Below are positions 1 through 7,918 of a DNA stretch of 35,111 bases, piece by piece. The notes beneath the pieces were generated by a model. It was not told the origin of the DNA. It was given only the letters and a program-made list of their open reading frames with translations, and did not search any database. Positions within the stretch are counted from its first letter, which is position 1. Each line of letters starts with the position of its first letter. Origin of the DNA: Rothia koreensis (GTDB taxonomy: Bacteria > Actinomycetota > Actinomycetes > Actinomycetales > Micrococcaceae); assembly GCF_004136575.1 (NCBI RefSeq), contig NZ_NOIQ01000022.1:1-35111 (forward strand), written 5' to 3'. Made by a program: the position numbers and the translations under genes.

Positions 1-43
1 CCCCCCCCGGGATGCGCTTGACGCTCTTCCGCCCGGCAGAGCA

Positions 44-81
44 AAGGCGCCCCGACCGGTCTCATCCGATCGGGGCGCCTT
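44..81 (-). terminator. Intrinsic terminator of the osmolyte ABC operon
   Basis: Twelve-base arms (44-55 and 70-81) pair perfectly. They extend inwards by three more G-C pairs after a C/A mismatch, leaving a six-base TCTCAT loop. Read on the minus strand the hairpin ends in TTT and lies about 60 bases past the stop of the substrate-binding gene, so it most likely ends the four-gene transporter transcript. The arms end in AA and TT, so it could also stop rightward transcription. Confidence 0.8.
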
Positions 82-141
82 GCGATTGCCCCACCCGAGA
101 GCACCTCACGGTCCCGGGCGCGGGCTTCCGGGCTGCGTGGC

Positions 142-1128
142 CTACTTCTTCTTGACCAGGCCCTTGTCCGCCATCCAGTCGAAGGCCACGTCCCCTGGGT
201 CCTTGCCCTCGACGTCGACCTGATAATTCAGGTCCTGCATCGTCTTGTCGTCCAGGAGCTTGGAGACCTGCTCGAAACGGTCCTGGAGCTCGGGGTATTC
301 CTTGACCAGGTCGGAGTTGAAGACCGGTGAACCGTTGTACTTCGGGAAGAATTCCCTGTTGTCCTCGAGGACCGTCAGGTTCAGCGCGGGGATACGACCG
401 TCGGTCGTGAAGACCTCACCGAAGTTGCAGTCGCCCTTCGCCGTGGCCGCATAGACCGTCCCGGTGTCCATCACGGATACCTTGTCTTCCGGGACACCAT
501 CCGGTGCTCCGCGCTTCAGCCCGTACTTTTCCAGCATCGGGTTGAATCCGTCGCTGCGAGAGTTGAATTCCGACTCCACGCAGAAAGACCGTTCCTCGGG
601 CGGGACCTTGGCGATGTCCTCGAGGGTCTTGACCCCGTACTTGTCCTTGAAGTCCTGGCGAACCGCGAAGGCGTACGTATTGTTCAGCGGGGCGGGCTTG
701 CCCCACGTGAGATCGTTCTTGGCGTCCTCTTTCTTCACGGCCTCCCATTGCTCCTGGGCGTCCGGGATGGCCTTGTCCTTGCCCATGTAGGTCAGCCACG
801 CCGTGCCGGTGTACTCCCAGCCCAGCTGCGCCTGACCGCTGACCATGAGGTTGCGGGAGGGCTGGGACCCCGGAACGTTGGTCATGTCGGTTACGTCGAA
901 ACCCACCGCCTCCGCGGTCAGCACGGCGATCTTGCCGAGCACCAGTTGTTCGGTGAAGTTCTTGGAGGTCACCGTGACCTTTTTGTCTCCTGCGCCGTCG
1001 ATGGGCTTGATCGTTCCCGATTCCAGGTCGGGAAGGGTCGACGTCGCCGGCTGCAGGCCGCAACCGGCCAGCGCGAGCATCCCGACGGCACCGAGGGCCG
1101 CGAGTCGTAGCTTCTTCTGTCCAAACAT
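142..1128 (-). CDS. Glycine betaine/choline-type ABC transporter substrate-binding lipoprotein
   Basis: Extracytoplasmic receptor of a quaternary-ammonium or other compatible-solute ABC importer (OpuAC/ProX-like fold, 328 aa). It has a type II signal peptide: KK at residues 5-6, a hydrophobic core, and lipobox LAGC with the lipidated Cys at 23. The mature protein opens with VTSKNFTEQLVLGKI, typical of OpuBC/OpuCC/ProX receptors. It is the last gene of a four-gene operon, starting two bases after the stop of the preceding permease. The start is ATG. The family binds betaine, carnitine, choline or related solutes, but I cannot tell the ligand here because the aromatic cage residues need a structural alignment. 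The likely role is uptake under osmotic stress. Confidence 0.9.
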   Translation of the reverse strand: MFGQKKLRLAALGAVGMLALAGCGLQPATSTLPDLESGTIKPIDGAGDKKVTVTSKNFTEQLVLGKIAVLTAEAVGFDVTDMTNVPGSQPSRNLMVSGQAQLGWEYTGTAWLTYMGKDKAIPDAQEQWEAVKKEDAKNDLTWGKPAPLNNTYAFAVRQDFKDKYGVKTLEDIAKVPPEERSFCVESEFNSRSDGFNPMLEKYGLKRGAPDGVPEDKVSVMDTGTVYAATAKGDCNFGEVFTTDGRIPALNLTVLEDNREFFPKYNGSPVFNSDLVKEYPELQDRFEQVSKLLDDKTMQDLNYQVDVEGKDPGDVAFDWMADKGLVKKK

Positions 1129-1130
1129 GT

Positions 1131-1892
1131 CTAGATTCCCTTCGGTCGAGCGACCTGCTCGACGACGCGAGCAATCCAGTCCACGCTCAGCGCGAGGAGG
1201 GCCACCAACAGCGATCCCGCGATGAGGACCTTGTTCAAGGACAGGTTGACGCCCGTGGTGATCAGGAGGCCCAGACCGCCGCCGTCGACGAACGTTGCGA
1301 GAGTTGCCGTACCCACGAGGAGCACGAGTGCCGTGCGAATTCCGGCGAGCATGACGGGGACGGCCAGCGGCAGCTCGACCTTGAGGAGAACGGCCATGCT
1401 GCTCATGCCCATCCCCCGGGCAGACTCCACGAGCCTCGGGTCAACGGCGTCGAGCCCCACCATCGTGTTCTTCAGAACCGGGAGGAACGCGTACAGGATC
1501 AGGGCCAGAGCCGAGGCCTGGAACCCGAAACCGAGCCAGAAGGCGAACAACACGATCAGGCCGACCGGAGGTGCCGCCTGCCCGAGGTTCGCGATCGCCA
1601 TGAACGGGGTCCCCAACCATCGCATGGGTTTCCGGGTCAGGAGAACCCCGATCGGGATGGCGAGCACCAGCACGACGACCGCCGCAACCACGGTCAGCTG
1701 GAGGTGCTGCCAGGTCAGTTCCAGAAGATTCTTGGGATCGAGCGTGACCTTTTCCGAATCGGTCAGGTTGGCGCTGGTCAGCCACCATGCGATGGCCGCC
1801 AGGGCGAGAATGATCACGATCGGCTGGATCACGAGTCCGCCCCATTGGCGGCGACCGGTGTCCAGATCCGCCGACTGAGCTGACTGGGTCAT
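1131..1892 (-). CDS. ABC transporter permease, glycine betaine/choline type (second permease)
   Basis: Integral membrane subunit of the osmolyte importer, 253 aa, in the size range of OpuB/OpuC permeases. After a short hydrophilic N-terminus there is one membrane segment (about residues 22-40). The BPD_transp_1 core follows, with several further helices and the cytoplasmic loop PRLVESARGMGMSSMAVLLK, the EAA-like loop that contacts the ATPase. The ATG start overlaps the TGA stop of the ATPase gene in an ATGA junction, which points to translational coupling. Together with the permease at 3345-3986 it should form the heterodimeric channel. Family and operon role are clear; the substrate is inferred. 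Confidence 0.9.
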   Translation of the reverse strand: MTQSAQSADLDTGRRQWGGLVIQPIVIILALAAIAWWLTSANLTDSEKVTLDPKNLLELTWQHLQLTVVAAVVVLVLAIPIGVLLTRKPMRWLGTPFMAIANLGQAAPPVGLIVLFAFWLGFGFQASALALILYAFLPVLKNTMVGLDAVDPRLVESARGMGMSSMAVLLKVELPLAVPVMLAGIRTALVLLVGTATLATFVDGGGLGLLITTGVNLSLNKVLIAGSLLVALLALSVDWIARVVEQVARPKGI

Positions 1893-3352
1893 GAACGGTC
1901 ACCGCTTTCGTTCCACGGTTCTCGACCGGCCGCGCGCCCCGTGGGGTCTGCGGAGGACGTCGTGTCCCCCGCGACCGAGGCATCGGCGTCCTGGGACTCG
2001 GCGCCCGCGGTTCCTTCCGCATCGCCGGAGGCCTCGGAGTTCGTGCGCTGGACGGTCACCGGGATTTCCCCCGTGTTGTTCCCGACCGGCGTGTAGTCAC
2101 CCGGGGTGTAACGGCGCAACTCGGTGATGGCGTTCATGACCGTTTCGACGGTGATGATGCCCCGGTATCGTCCGCGTGCACCCTCGACCACGGCCTCACC
2201 GGTGCTCGCGACCAGCATCGTGTCGAGAGCGTCGTTGAGGGTGGACCTGGTTCCCACGAGGGGGAGCTCCTTGTCGAGGTGCGAGGGCACCGTGGTCATC
2301 CGTGAGAGCTGTTCCTTGGAGAGCCACTGGATCGGACGTTCGCGGTCGTCCACGATGACCGCCGAGTTGTACCCCGTCTTGTCGATGTGGCCGACCAGCT
2401 CGCGGGCGCTCTGACCAGGATGGCCGAGGACGCCGGAGATCAGGTCCACGTCGCCCACACGGGCCAGGCCCAGCTGCTTCAGGCCGGCGCCGGAGCCGAT
2501 GAAGTTCTCCACGAACTCGTTCGCGGGATTCGCGAGGATCCGCTCCGGGGTGTCGTACTGGACGATCCGGGCTCCTTCGTCGAAGACCGCGATCCAGTCG
2601 CCGAGTTTCACTGCCTCGTCGAAATCGTGGGTCACGCACACGATGGTCTTGTGCAATTCGCTCTGGATGTTGATGAGCTCGTCCTGGAGCCGTTGCCGGG
2701 TAATCGGGTCGACGGCGCCGAAAGGTTCGTCCATCAGGAGAACGGGCGGGTCGGCCGCGAGGGCGCGGGCGACGCCAACGCGCTGCTGCTGCCCGCCCGA
2801 GAGCTCTCGCGGGTAGCGGTTGCGGTACGTGTCCGCGTCCAGGGAGACCAGGTCCAGCAGTTCGTCCACGCGCTCGGCGATGCGCTTCTTGTCCCATCCG
2901 AGCATCTTGGGGACGAGGCCGATGTTGCTCGCGACGGTCATGTGCGGCAGAAGACCCCCGGCCTGGATCACGTAACCGATCTTTCGACGCAGCTTGTCGC
3001 CGTTGATCTTGGTGACGTCCTCGTCGCCGAGGATCAATCTGCCCTCCGTGGGCTCGATCAGGCGGTTGATCATCTTGAGGGTCGTGGTCTTGCCACACCC
3101 GGAGGGGCCGACGAACATGATGATCTGCCCGGCCGGGATTTCCAGGGTCAGCTGGTCGACCGCGGGCTTCTTGCCGCCGCCGTAGCGTTTGGTCACGTTC
3201 TCAATGAGGATCGAGGCGCCCTTCTGGCGCGCTTCTCCCCCGCGGTTCGCGTCGTTCCGGGACTCGTCGGCCGACGACGTCGTCTGCTCGGTTCCGACGC
3301 CCTGGGACGCGGCGTGGGAGGAGGTGGTGTTGTTTCGGGTGTTCTCAGACAC
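1889..3352 (-). CDS. Osmoprotectant ABC transporter ATP-binding protein with CBS domains
   Basis: Energizing ATPase of the compatible-solute importer (ProV/OpuBA/OpuCA type), 487 aa. Walker A GPSGCGKT lies near residues 82-89, signature LSGGQQQR and Walker B LLMDEP follow in order, and the switch His is in VTHDFDEA. After the nucleotide-binding domain come two weak CBS-like repeats (about residues 300-415), which in OpuA sense ionic strength or cyclic di-AMP. The start is GTG (3352) with AAGGGG upstream, and it overlaps the end of the preceding permease by eight bases. Two ends are unusual: about 45 low-complexity Ser/Thr/Asn residues before the ABC domain, and about 60 acidic, Ala/Ser-rich residues after the CBS pair. 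Both look like flexible tails. Confidence 0.92.
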   Translation of the reverse strand: MSENTRNNTTSSHAASQGVGTEQTTSSADESRNDANRGGEARQKGASILIENVTKRYGGGKKPAVDQLTLEIPAGQIIMFVGPSGCGKTTTLKMINRLIEPTEGRLILGDEDVTKINGDKLRRKIGYVIQAGGLLPHMTVASNIGLVPKMLGWDKKRIAERVDELLDLVSLDADTYRNRYPRELSGGQQQRVGVARALAADPPVLLMDEPFGAVDPITRQRLQDELINIQSELHKTIVCVTHDFDEAVKLGDWIAVFDEGARIVQYDTPERILANPANEFVENFIGSGAGLKQLGLARVGDVDLISGVLGHPGQSARELVGHIDKTGYNSAVIVDDRERPIQWLSKEQLSRMTTVPSHLDKELPLVGTRSTLNDALDTMLVASTGEAVVEGARGRYRGIITVETVMNAITELRRYTPGDYTPVGNNTGEIPVTVQRTNSEASGDAEGTAGAESQDADASVAGDTTSSADPTGRAAGREPWNESGDRS

Positions 3353-3986
3353 GGATACCCCTTGAAGTGGTCAGACGGCCGACGAGGATGAGGACCACGT
3401 CGAGTATGAGGGCGAGGATGATCACGGCGACGATGCCGGTCACGACGGACTCGAGGGAGTTCGCGCCTCCGAGCCGCGAGAGGCCCGAGAAGATGTAGCC
3501 ACCGAGTCCGGGGCCGAGCGCGTAGGCGGCGACCGCCGCAATGCCCATCGTCATCTGCGCCGAGACGCGCATTCCGGCCAGAATCACCGGCCAAGCGAGG
3601 GGCAGTTCGACGCGGAAGAATGTTTTGACGCGGCCCATGCCGATGCCTCGAGCGGCCTCGATCGTCGATTGGTCGACGCCGGCCAGACCGACCACCGCGT
3701 TGCGAAGGATCGGCAGCACGGCGAAGAAGGTCACGACGACGACGGCCGGAACCACGCCGAAGCCCAAGGGCACGATGAGGAGGCCGATCAGGGCGAAGGA
3801 CGGAATGGTGAGGCCGACCGCCGAGACGTTGTTCGCCACGGATGTCAGCGCACGGCTTCGGTAGCACAGCGCGGCCAGAACGATCGCGATGACCGTAGCG
3901 AGCACGAGGCACTGCACCACGAGGCTCATGTGTTGCCAGCTGGAGAACAGGATCTGTCCCCAGCGCTGGCGCAAGAATTCGCTCAT
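3345..3986 (-). CDS. ABC transporter permease, glycine betaine/choline type (first gene of operon)
   Basis: First gene of the four-gene osmolyte importer operon, 213 aa. The ATG at 3986 (MSEFLRQRWGQ) is chosen because AGGA sits seven bases upstream. The open frame continues 66 codons further, but that extension is polar and crosses the likely promoter. It has about five or six membrane segments and the EAA-type loop STIEAARGIGMGRVKTFFRVELP, which docks on the ATPase. Length and N-terminus (LSSWQHMSLV-like start) match OpuBB/OpuCB permeases. It pairs with the permease at 1131-1892. The next gene, the ATPase, begins eight bases before this one ends, so the operon is tightly coupled. Confidence 0.9.
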   Translation of the reverse strand: MSEFLRQRWGQILFSSWQHMSLVVQCLVLATVIAIVLAALCYRSRALTSVANNVSAVGLTIPSFALIGLLIVPLGFGVVPAVVVVTFFAVLPILRNAVVGLAGVDQSTIEAARGIGMGRVKTFFRVELPLAWPVILAGMRVSAQMTMGIAAVAAYALGPGLGGYIFSGLSRLGGANSLESVVTGIVAVIILALILDVVLILVGRLTTSRGIRV

Positions 3987-4008
3987 GGTGTTCCTAGTGT
4001 GATGACTT

Positions 4009-4066
4009 GACATGGGTGAATACCCACGTCCTGACCAAGGATAATCAGCCTGCTGATGAGATCCAA
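4009..4066 (-). promoter_or_regulatory. Candidate promoter, operator dyad and leader hairpin of the osmolyte operon
   Basis: On the minus strand TTGGAT (4061-4066) and TATCCT (4038-4043) are 17 bases apart, a plausible sigma-70-type promoter. The spacer contains the dyad ATCAGC-CT-GCTGAT (4044-4057). Just downstream, positions 4009-4028 can fold into an eight-pair hairpin with an ATTC loop at the 5' end of the predicted leader. A dyad inside the spacer would place a repressor, or a MerR-type distorter, between sigma contacts. Promoter strength and regulator are inferred. Confidence 0.4.
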
Positions 4067-4106
4067 CTATTTGCGGTAAGTGCAACCTTCCTAGTCCCCC
4101 TGGTTC

Positions 4107-4120
4107 ATCAGCATCCTGAT
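4107..4120. promoter_or_regulatory. Second dyad, likely operator on the metY side
   Basis: ATCAG-CATC-CTGAT repeats the half-site of the dyad at 4044-4057. The two centres are about 63 bases apart, close to six helical turns, so one dimeric regulator could bind both sites on one DNA face. It lies about 150 bases upstream of metY. A weak plus-strand promoter (TGGTTC at 4101 with an AT-rich -10 near 4124-4130) would also place the dyad in its spacer. Confidence 0.35.
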
Positions 4121-4273
4121 CAATGAATACGCGGGATGCGGAGCCGAGGAGCGGCGTCGTCACATAGCGGGCCGGACGCGACACAATCGAAACAGTTGCG
4201 GGCGGCCTCGCCGTCGGCCGACCATGAATGGAACATCGTTGTACGCGAGCATCGACCGTCGAAGAGGACCAGC

Positions 4274-5608
4274 ATGGCCGAACACACCTTTGGATTCAGA
4301 ACCCGCGCGCTCCACGCTGGGGGTACCCCCGACGCCGAGCACGGTTCGCGAGCGGTCCCGATCTACCAATCGACATCCTTCGTTTTCAAGGATTCCGACG
4401 ACGCCGCCAACCTCTTCGCCCTGCAGAAGTACGGCAACATCTACTCCCGCCTGGGGAATCCGACCGTCGCGGCCTTTGAGGAACGCGTCGCCTCGCTGGA
4501 GGGCGGCATCGGTGCCGTGGCCACGTCCTCCGGAATGGCCGCGGAATTCATCACTTTCGCCGCGCTCGCCCAGGCAGGCGACCACATTGTGTCCTCGGCG
4601 CAGCTCTACGGCGGAACCGTGACCCAGTTGGACGTCACGCTTCGACGCTTCGGGATCGAGACCACGTTCATCGACTCCATGGATCCGCAGGCGTTCAAGG
4701 ATGCGCTGCAGGAGAACACCAAGGCCGTGTACACCGAGGCCGTGTCGAATCCTGCGTGCCAGGTCGCGGACCTCGAAGGGCTCGCCGAGGTCGCCCACGA
4801 GGCAGGGATCCCTCTCGTGGTCGATGCGACCATTTCGACCCCATATCTGGTGCGGCCGCTCGAGCACGGCGCTGACATCGTGATCCATTCGGCCACCAAA
4901 TTCCTCGGAGGCCACGGGACCACGTTGGGCGGCGTCGTCGTCGAGTCCGGCCGCTTCGACTGGGGCAACGGAAACTTCCCGTCGATGACCGAACCGATCC
5001 CCTCCTACAACGACATCTCCTGGTGGGGGAACTTCGGTGAGTACGGGTTCCTGACCAAACTGCGCTCGGAACAGCTGAGAGACATCGGGCCGTCGCTCTC
5101 CCCGCAATCGGCGTTCCAGCTGATCCAGGGGGTGGAGACGTTGCCGCAGCGCATGGACGCCCACCTGAGCAATGCGCGCGAGGTCGTCGACTGGCTCGAT
5201 GCGGACCCCCGCATCGCCTACGTGAATTACGCGGGTCTCCCCGACCACCAGCACTACCAGCGGGGCCGCAAGTACCTTCCGCTCGGCGTCGGCTCGGTCT
5301 TCAGCTTCGGTGTTGCCGAAGCCAACGGCCTCTCGGGCCGTGAGGTCGGGGGCCGCTTCATCGAGAACCTGCAGCTCGCGAGCCACCTGGCGAATATCGG
5401 CGACGCCCGCACCCTGGTGCTGCACCCGGCTACCACGACCCACCAGCAGCTCTCCGCGGATCAACTGGCCGCGGGCGGCGTTGCGGAAGACCTCATCCGC
5501 ATCTCAGTGGGTCTCGAGGACCCGGAGGACATCCTCTGGGATCTGGATCAAGCCCTGACGGCGGCCACGGGCCTCACGCGCGAGTCCGCTGAACAGAAAG
5601 GTCTGTGA
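4274..5608 (+). CDS. metY: O-acetylhomoserine aminocarboxypropyltransferase (O-acetylhomoserine sulfhydrylase)
   Basis: PLP enzyme of the Cys/Met-metabolism (gamma-family) group, 444 aa, that makes homocysteine from O-acetylhomoserine and sulfide in direct sulfhydrylation. N-terminal FGFRTRALHAGGTPD, the YSRLGNPTVAAFEERVASLEGG block, the SSAQLYGGT loop, and PLP lysine motif HSATKFLGGHGTTLGG are all present. The long insertion with YNDISWWGNFGEYGFLTKLR separates MetY from the shorter MetB/MetZ enzymes. The ATG at 4274 is chosen for AGAGGA five bases upstream and for the family N-terminus; the frame opens 46 codons earlier without such support. The next gene starts three bases after the stop, so the two are probably co-transcribed. 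No SAM riboswitch is visible in its leader, unlike the MetE-like gene in this window. Confidence 0.93.
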   Translation: MAEHTFGFRTRALHAGGTPDAEHGSRAVPIYQSTSFVFKDSDDAANLFALQKYGNIYSRLGNPTVAAFEERVASLEGGIGAVATSSGMAAEFITFAALAQAGDHIVSSAQLYGGTVTQLDVTLRRFGIETTFIDSMDPQAFKDALQENTKAVYTEAVSNPACQVADLEGLAEVAHEAGIPLVVDATISTPYLVRPLEHGADIVIHSATKFLGGHGTTLGGVVVESGRFDWGNGNFPSMTEPIPSYNDISWWGNFGEYGFLTKLRSEQLRDIGPSLSPQSAFQLIQGVETLPQRMDAHLSNAREVVDWLDADPRIAYVNYAGLPDHQHYQRGRKYLPLGVGSVFSFGVAEANGLSGREVGGRFIENLQLASHLANIGDARTLVLHPATTTHQQLSADQLAAGGVAEDLIRISVGLEDPEDILWDLDQALTAATGLTRESAEQKGL

Positions 5609-5611
5609 GAC

Positions 5612-6121
5612 ATGACGAATCAGAACGCACGCACCTGGATCGGCCCGAGCGCGCCGGAACGCCTCAACATCCTGCACAACACGACGTCGGTTGCGATCGT
5701 GGGCATGTCGGACAAACCGGCACGCGCGAGCTACTTCGTCTCGACCTACTTGCTCTCGAGCTCCCCGTACCGGGTCTATTTCGTGAACCCGGTCCTCGCT
5801 GGCAAGGGAACCAAGGTTCTGGGCCAGGAGGTGTACCCCTCCCTCGATGCGCTGCCGGAAACGCCCGACGTCGTCGACGCATTCCGGAAGCACGACGATC
5901 TCCCGGGAGTTGCCGAGGAGGCCGTGAAGATCGGGGCCAAGACGCTCTGGTTGCAACTGGGGTCGTGGAACGAGGAAGCCGCGGCAATCGCCGAAGAGGC
6001 CGGCCTGAACGTGGTCATGGACCGGTGCATCAAGATCGAGCACGCCCGGTTCCACGGCGGCCTGCACCTGGCGGGCTTCAATACGGGGGTCATTTCCTCG
6101 AAGCGGCAACGGACGGCGTAA
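5612..6121 (+). CDS. CoA-binding (Rossmann) domain protein
   Basis: Small cytoplasmic protein of 169 aa made of a single CoA_binding_2 Rossmann domain, as in the YccU family. It shows the nucleotide-binding loop VAIVGMSDKPARASY (about residues 27-41), the strand YRVYFVNP, and the family motif DRCIKIEHARF near the C-terminus. The domain resembles the CoA-binding part of succinyl-CoA synthetase, but the biochemical role of stand-alone members is not settled. It starts three bases after the metY stop and is almost surely co-expressed. A link to homocysteine synthesis, for instance sensing acetyl-CoA or CoA levels, is my inference only. Confidence 0.85.
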   Translation: MTNQNARTWIGPSAPERLNILHNTTSVAIVGMSDKPARASYFVSTYLLSSSPYRVYFVNPVLAGKGTKVLGQEVYPSLDALPETPDVVDAFRKHDDLPGVAEEAVKIGAKTLWLQLGSWNEEAAAIAEEAGLNVVMDRCIKIEHARFHGGLHLAGFNTGVISSKRQRTA

Positions 6122-6167
6122 CTCCGCAGGGCGGGCTTGTCCTCCCGCGCCCCGATCGAAGCCGTCC
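6111..6167 (+). terminator. Possible two-tier hairpin after the metY unit
   Basis: GGACGGC (6111-6117) pairs with GCCGTCC (6161-6167). Inside, GGGCGGG can pair imperfectly with CCCGCGCCC (6144-6152). The outer arm overlaps the stop region of the CoA-binding gene. There is no T-run, so termination is only a guess. Confidence 0.3.
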
Positions 6168-6227
6168 TGAATTGTCGGGCGGCGACCTCTGGTTCGGACC
6201 GAGGATGGATGGCGTAAGGAGGACCGC

Positions 6228-7094
6228 ATGATTCGCACGCTCAACGCACTCGTCGGGGTCGTCGAGAACGACATGGCCGAAGAGCCCGACTGGGCATCCT
6301 TCGCCCGGCGTCACGCGACCACGGAATACCACCTGCGGCGTATGTTCTCGGCCCTGGCCGGGATGCCGCTGTCGGAGTATGTGCGTCGGCGGAGGATGAC
6401 CCTGGCCGCGGCCGAGCTCACGCAGAAGGATTCCACACTTCTCGACGTCGCCATCCGGCACGGCTATGGGTCCGCCGAGGCGTTCAACAGAGCTTTCCGC
6501 TCGGTTCACGGCGCCCACCCCACCCTGGTGCGCGAAAAAGGCGGTCCGTTGCGTACACAACCAATGCTCAGATTCCGTCTGAGCGTGGAAGGGGATTCTC
6601 CCATGAACGTCACCATCGCCACTAAGCCCCGCCTTGTCCTCGCCGGTCACGCGGCACAGGTTCCGCTGATCCACGAAGGCATCAATCCGCATATTCAGCG
6701 GCACGTGGACCGGATAACGGATGAAGACAACCAGAGGTTGCAGACCGTCAACGACGCGGAGCCCACCGGAATTCTCTCGGCGACCTCCGACCTGGAGCCC
6801 GACGCTCCGGAAGGTTCGTTGCTGACCTATCTGCACGGCGTTGCTGTTTCCGACGAGGACCATGTCCCCGACGATCTCGACACCCTGACGGTCGAGGCCG
6901 GTCATTGGGCCGTTTTCACCTCGGAAGGGCCCCACCCGGAAGCGTTGCAGCAGATGTGGGCGGCAACGGCCACAGAGTGGTTCCCATCGAACCCGTGGAG
7001 ACTGCGCCCCGGCCCGACGCTCCTCCGGTTCCTCAGCCTGAGCGACACCACGGCCACGTGTGAACTCTGGATGCCTGTCGAAGAGGACGAGTAA
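6228..7094 (+). CDS. AraC-family regulator with GyrI-like effector-binding domain
   Basis: Transcription factor of 288 aa with two parts. Residues 1-105 form an AraC/XylS double helix-turn-helix: FARRHATTEYHLRRMFSALAGMPLSEYVRRRRM is the first and LDVAIRHGYGSAEAFNRAFRSVHGAHPT the second. Residues 125-288 form a GyrI-like/SOUL-fold small-molecule domain (VTIATKPRLVLAGH through ATCELWMPVEE). This layout, DNA-binding domain first, is that of Rob/TipA-like and other GyrI-fused activators, which usually respond to hydrophobic compounds and control drug or stress genes. AAGGAGG lies upstream of the ATG. The target is unknown; the MFS exporter at 7915-9129 is the nearest efflux candidate but is not adjacent. 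It converges with the lipoprotein gene. Confidence 0.88.
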   Translation: MIRTLNALVGVVENDMAEEPDWASFARRHATTEYHLRRMFSALAGMPLSEYVRRRRMTLAAAELTQKDSTLLDVAIRHGYGSAEAFNRAFRSVHGAHPTLVREKGGPLRTQPMLRFRLSVEGDSPMNVTIATKPRLVLAGHAAQVPLIHEGINPHIQRHVDRITDEDNQRLQTVNDAEPTGILSATSDLEPDAPEGSLLTYLHGVAVSDEDHVPDDLDTLTVEAGHWAVFTSEGPHPEALQQMWAATATEWFPSNPWRLRPGPTLLRFLSLSDTTATCELWMPVEEDE

Positions 7095-7152
7095 CCATCG
7101 GTCCTTCGGCAGGATCGGCCCGGGGAGCATGTCCCGACGGGTTCTCGCCTGG

Positions 7153-7854
7153 TCAGGATCCCTTCGAGGACGAACCGTCGTCCTGGCTGGGACCCCACTT
7201 GGTGTACCCGTCGGGGCCCTCGACCTGCTTGAAGGACATGTCCTCGGTGTCGGCGTCGGCGTCGAAACGCCAGTCGTCGTCCTTCCACTGGACCGTGAAG
7301 GTCAGCTCTCCGTATCCGGCGCCGTCGTAGGCCGAGACCAGGATTTTCACCGCGGCCTTGTCCTTGGTGTAATCGCCCAGCTTGAAGCCCGCGACTTTGA
7401 GGTTTTCGGCTTGGCTGGAGGACGAGGCGGACTGGCCCTCCTCTTCGAAGCGATCGGCAACCTTGTCCCGCGAATCGTTGGCGATGGCCTGCTTCCTGAT
7501 GATCTTGGTCATCAGACCGTAGTCCTGAGAGACCACGGGAAGGCTGTAGTTCGCGGCGGCGAAGAGTGCGCCCTCCGGGGAGTGGCTGAAGCAGGACGGC
7601 ACCTTGTCGTCATCGACTTTCTCTGGCCCGAACTTGTCCGAGGTGGGGACCTTCAGTCCGTTGAGACCGTCTTTCCAGTCGGTCTTGGGAGCAGAATCGA
7701 GAGTCGTCTTGTCCGAGGCGTCCTCTTTGCAGATCGACGTCTTCTCTTTCGAATCACCCGCATTGTTCGATCCGCCCATTCCGCAACCGGCGAGGGTCAG
7801 AACGCCGATGGCGCCGAGACCGATGGCCCTGGACGCATGGTTCAGTCGTGACAT
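7153..7854 (-). CDS. Lipoprotein of unknown function
   Basis: Predicted exported lipoprotein of 233 aa. Signal peptide residues 1-23 lead to lipobox LAGC with Cys 24, then a Gly/Ser/Asn linker. The mature domain has a motif SCFSHSPEGALFAAANY (about residues 86-102) that I recognise from uncharacterised actinobacterial surface or mobile-element-associated proteins. A basic/acidic helical stretch, a beta-rich segment ending in WKDDDWRFD, and a Ser/Asp-rich tail follow. Two cysteines other than the lipid Cys (one near residue 38, one near 87) could form a disulfide. ATG with AAGG seven bases upstream. I do not know its function; neighbours give no clue. Confidence 0.75.
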   Translation of the reverse strand: MSRLNHASRAIGLGAIGVLTLAGCGMGGSNNAGDSKEKTSICKEDASDKTTLDSAPKTDWKDGLNGLKVPTSDKFGPEKVDDDKVPSCFSHSPEGALFAAANYSLPVVSQDYGLMTKIIRKQAIANDSRDKVADRFEEEGQSASSSSQAENLKVAGFKLGDYTKDKAAVKILVSAYDGAGYGELTFTVQWKDDDWRFDADADTEDMSFKQVEGPDGYTKWGPSQDDGSSSKGS

Positions 7855-7890
7855 GGTGTGCCTTACTTCAGGTGTGAGTTTTGTATCACC

Positions 7891-7918
7891 ATGCTAAATG
7901 CTTTGGTTCACTTTTCAA
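7891..7918 (-). promoter_or_regulatory. Promoter of the lipoprotein gene
   Basis: On the minus strand TTGAAA (7913-7918) and TAGCAT (7891-7896) stand 16 bases apart, matching the -35 and -10 consensus at five and four of six positions. The -35 box overlaps the last codon of the upstream MFS gene. The predicted leader is about 30 bases. Confidence 0.5.

Noticed and set aside
1-10. C-run at the left edge and G-run at the right edge as a terminal inverted repeat
   Set aside because: Both are short homopolymers at arbitrary window ends, and adjacent bases do not match.
4145-4160. CCGAGGAGCGG in the metY leader, resembling the start of an SAH riboswitch
   Set aside because: The following conserved GCTGC and CCAGGCTCGG blocks and the pairing partner are missing.
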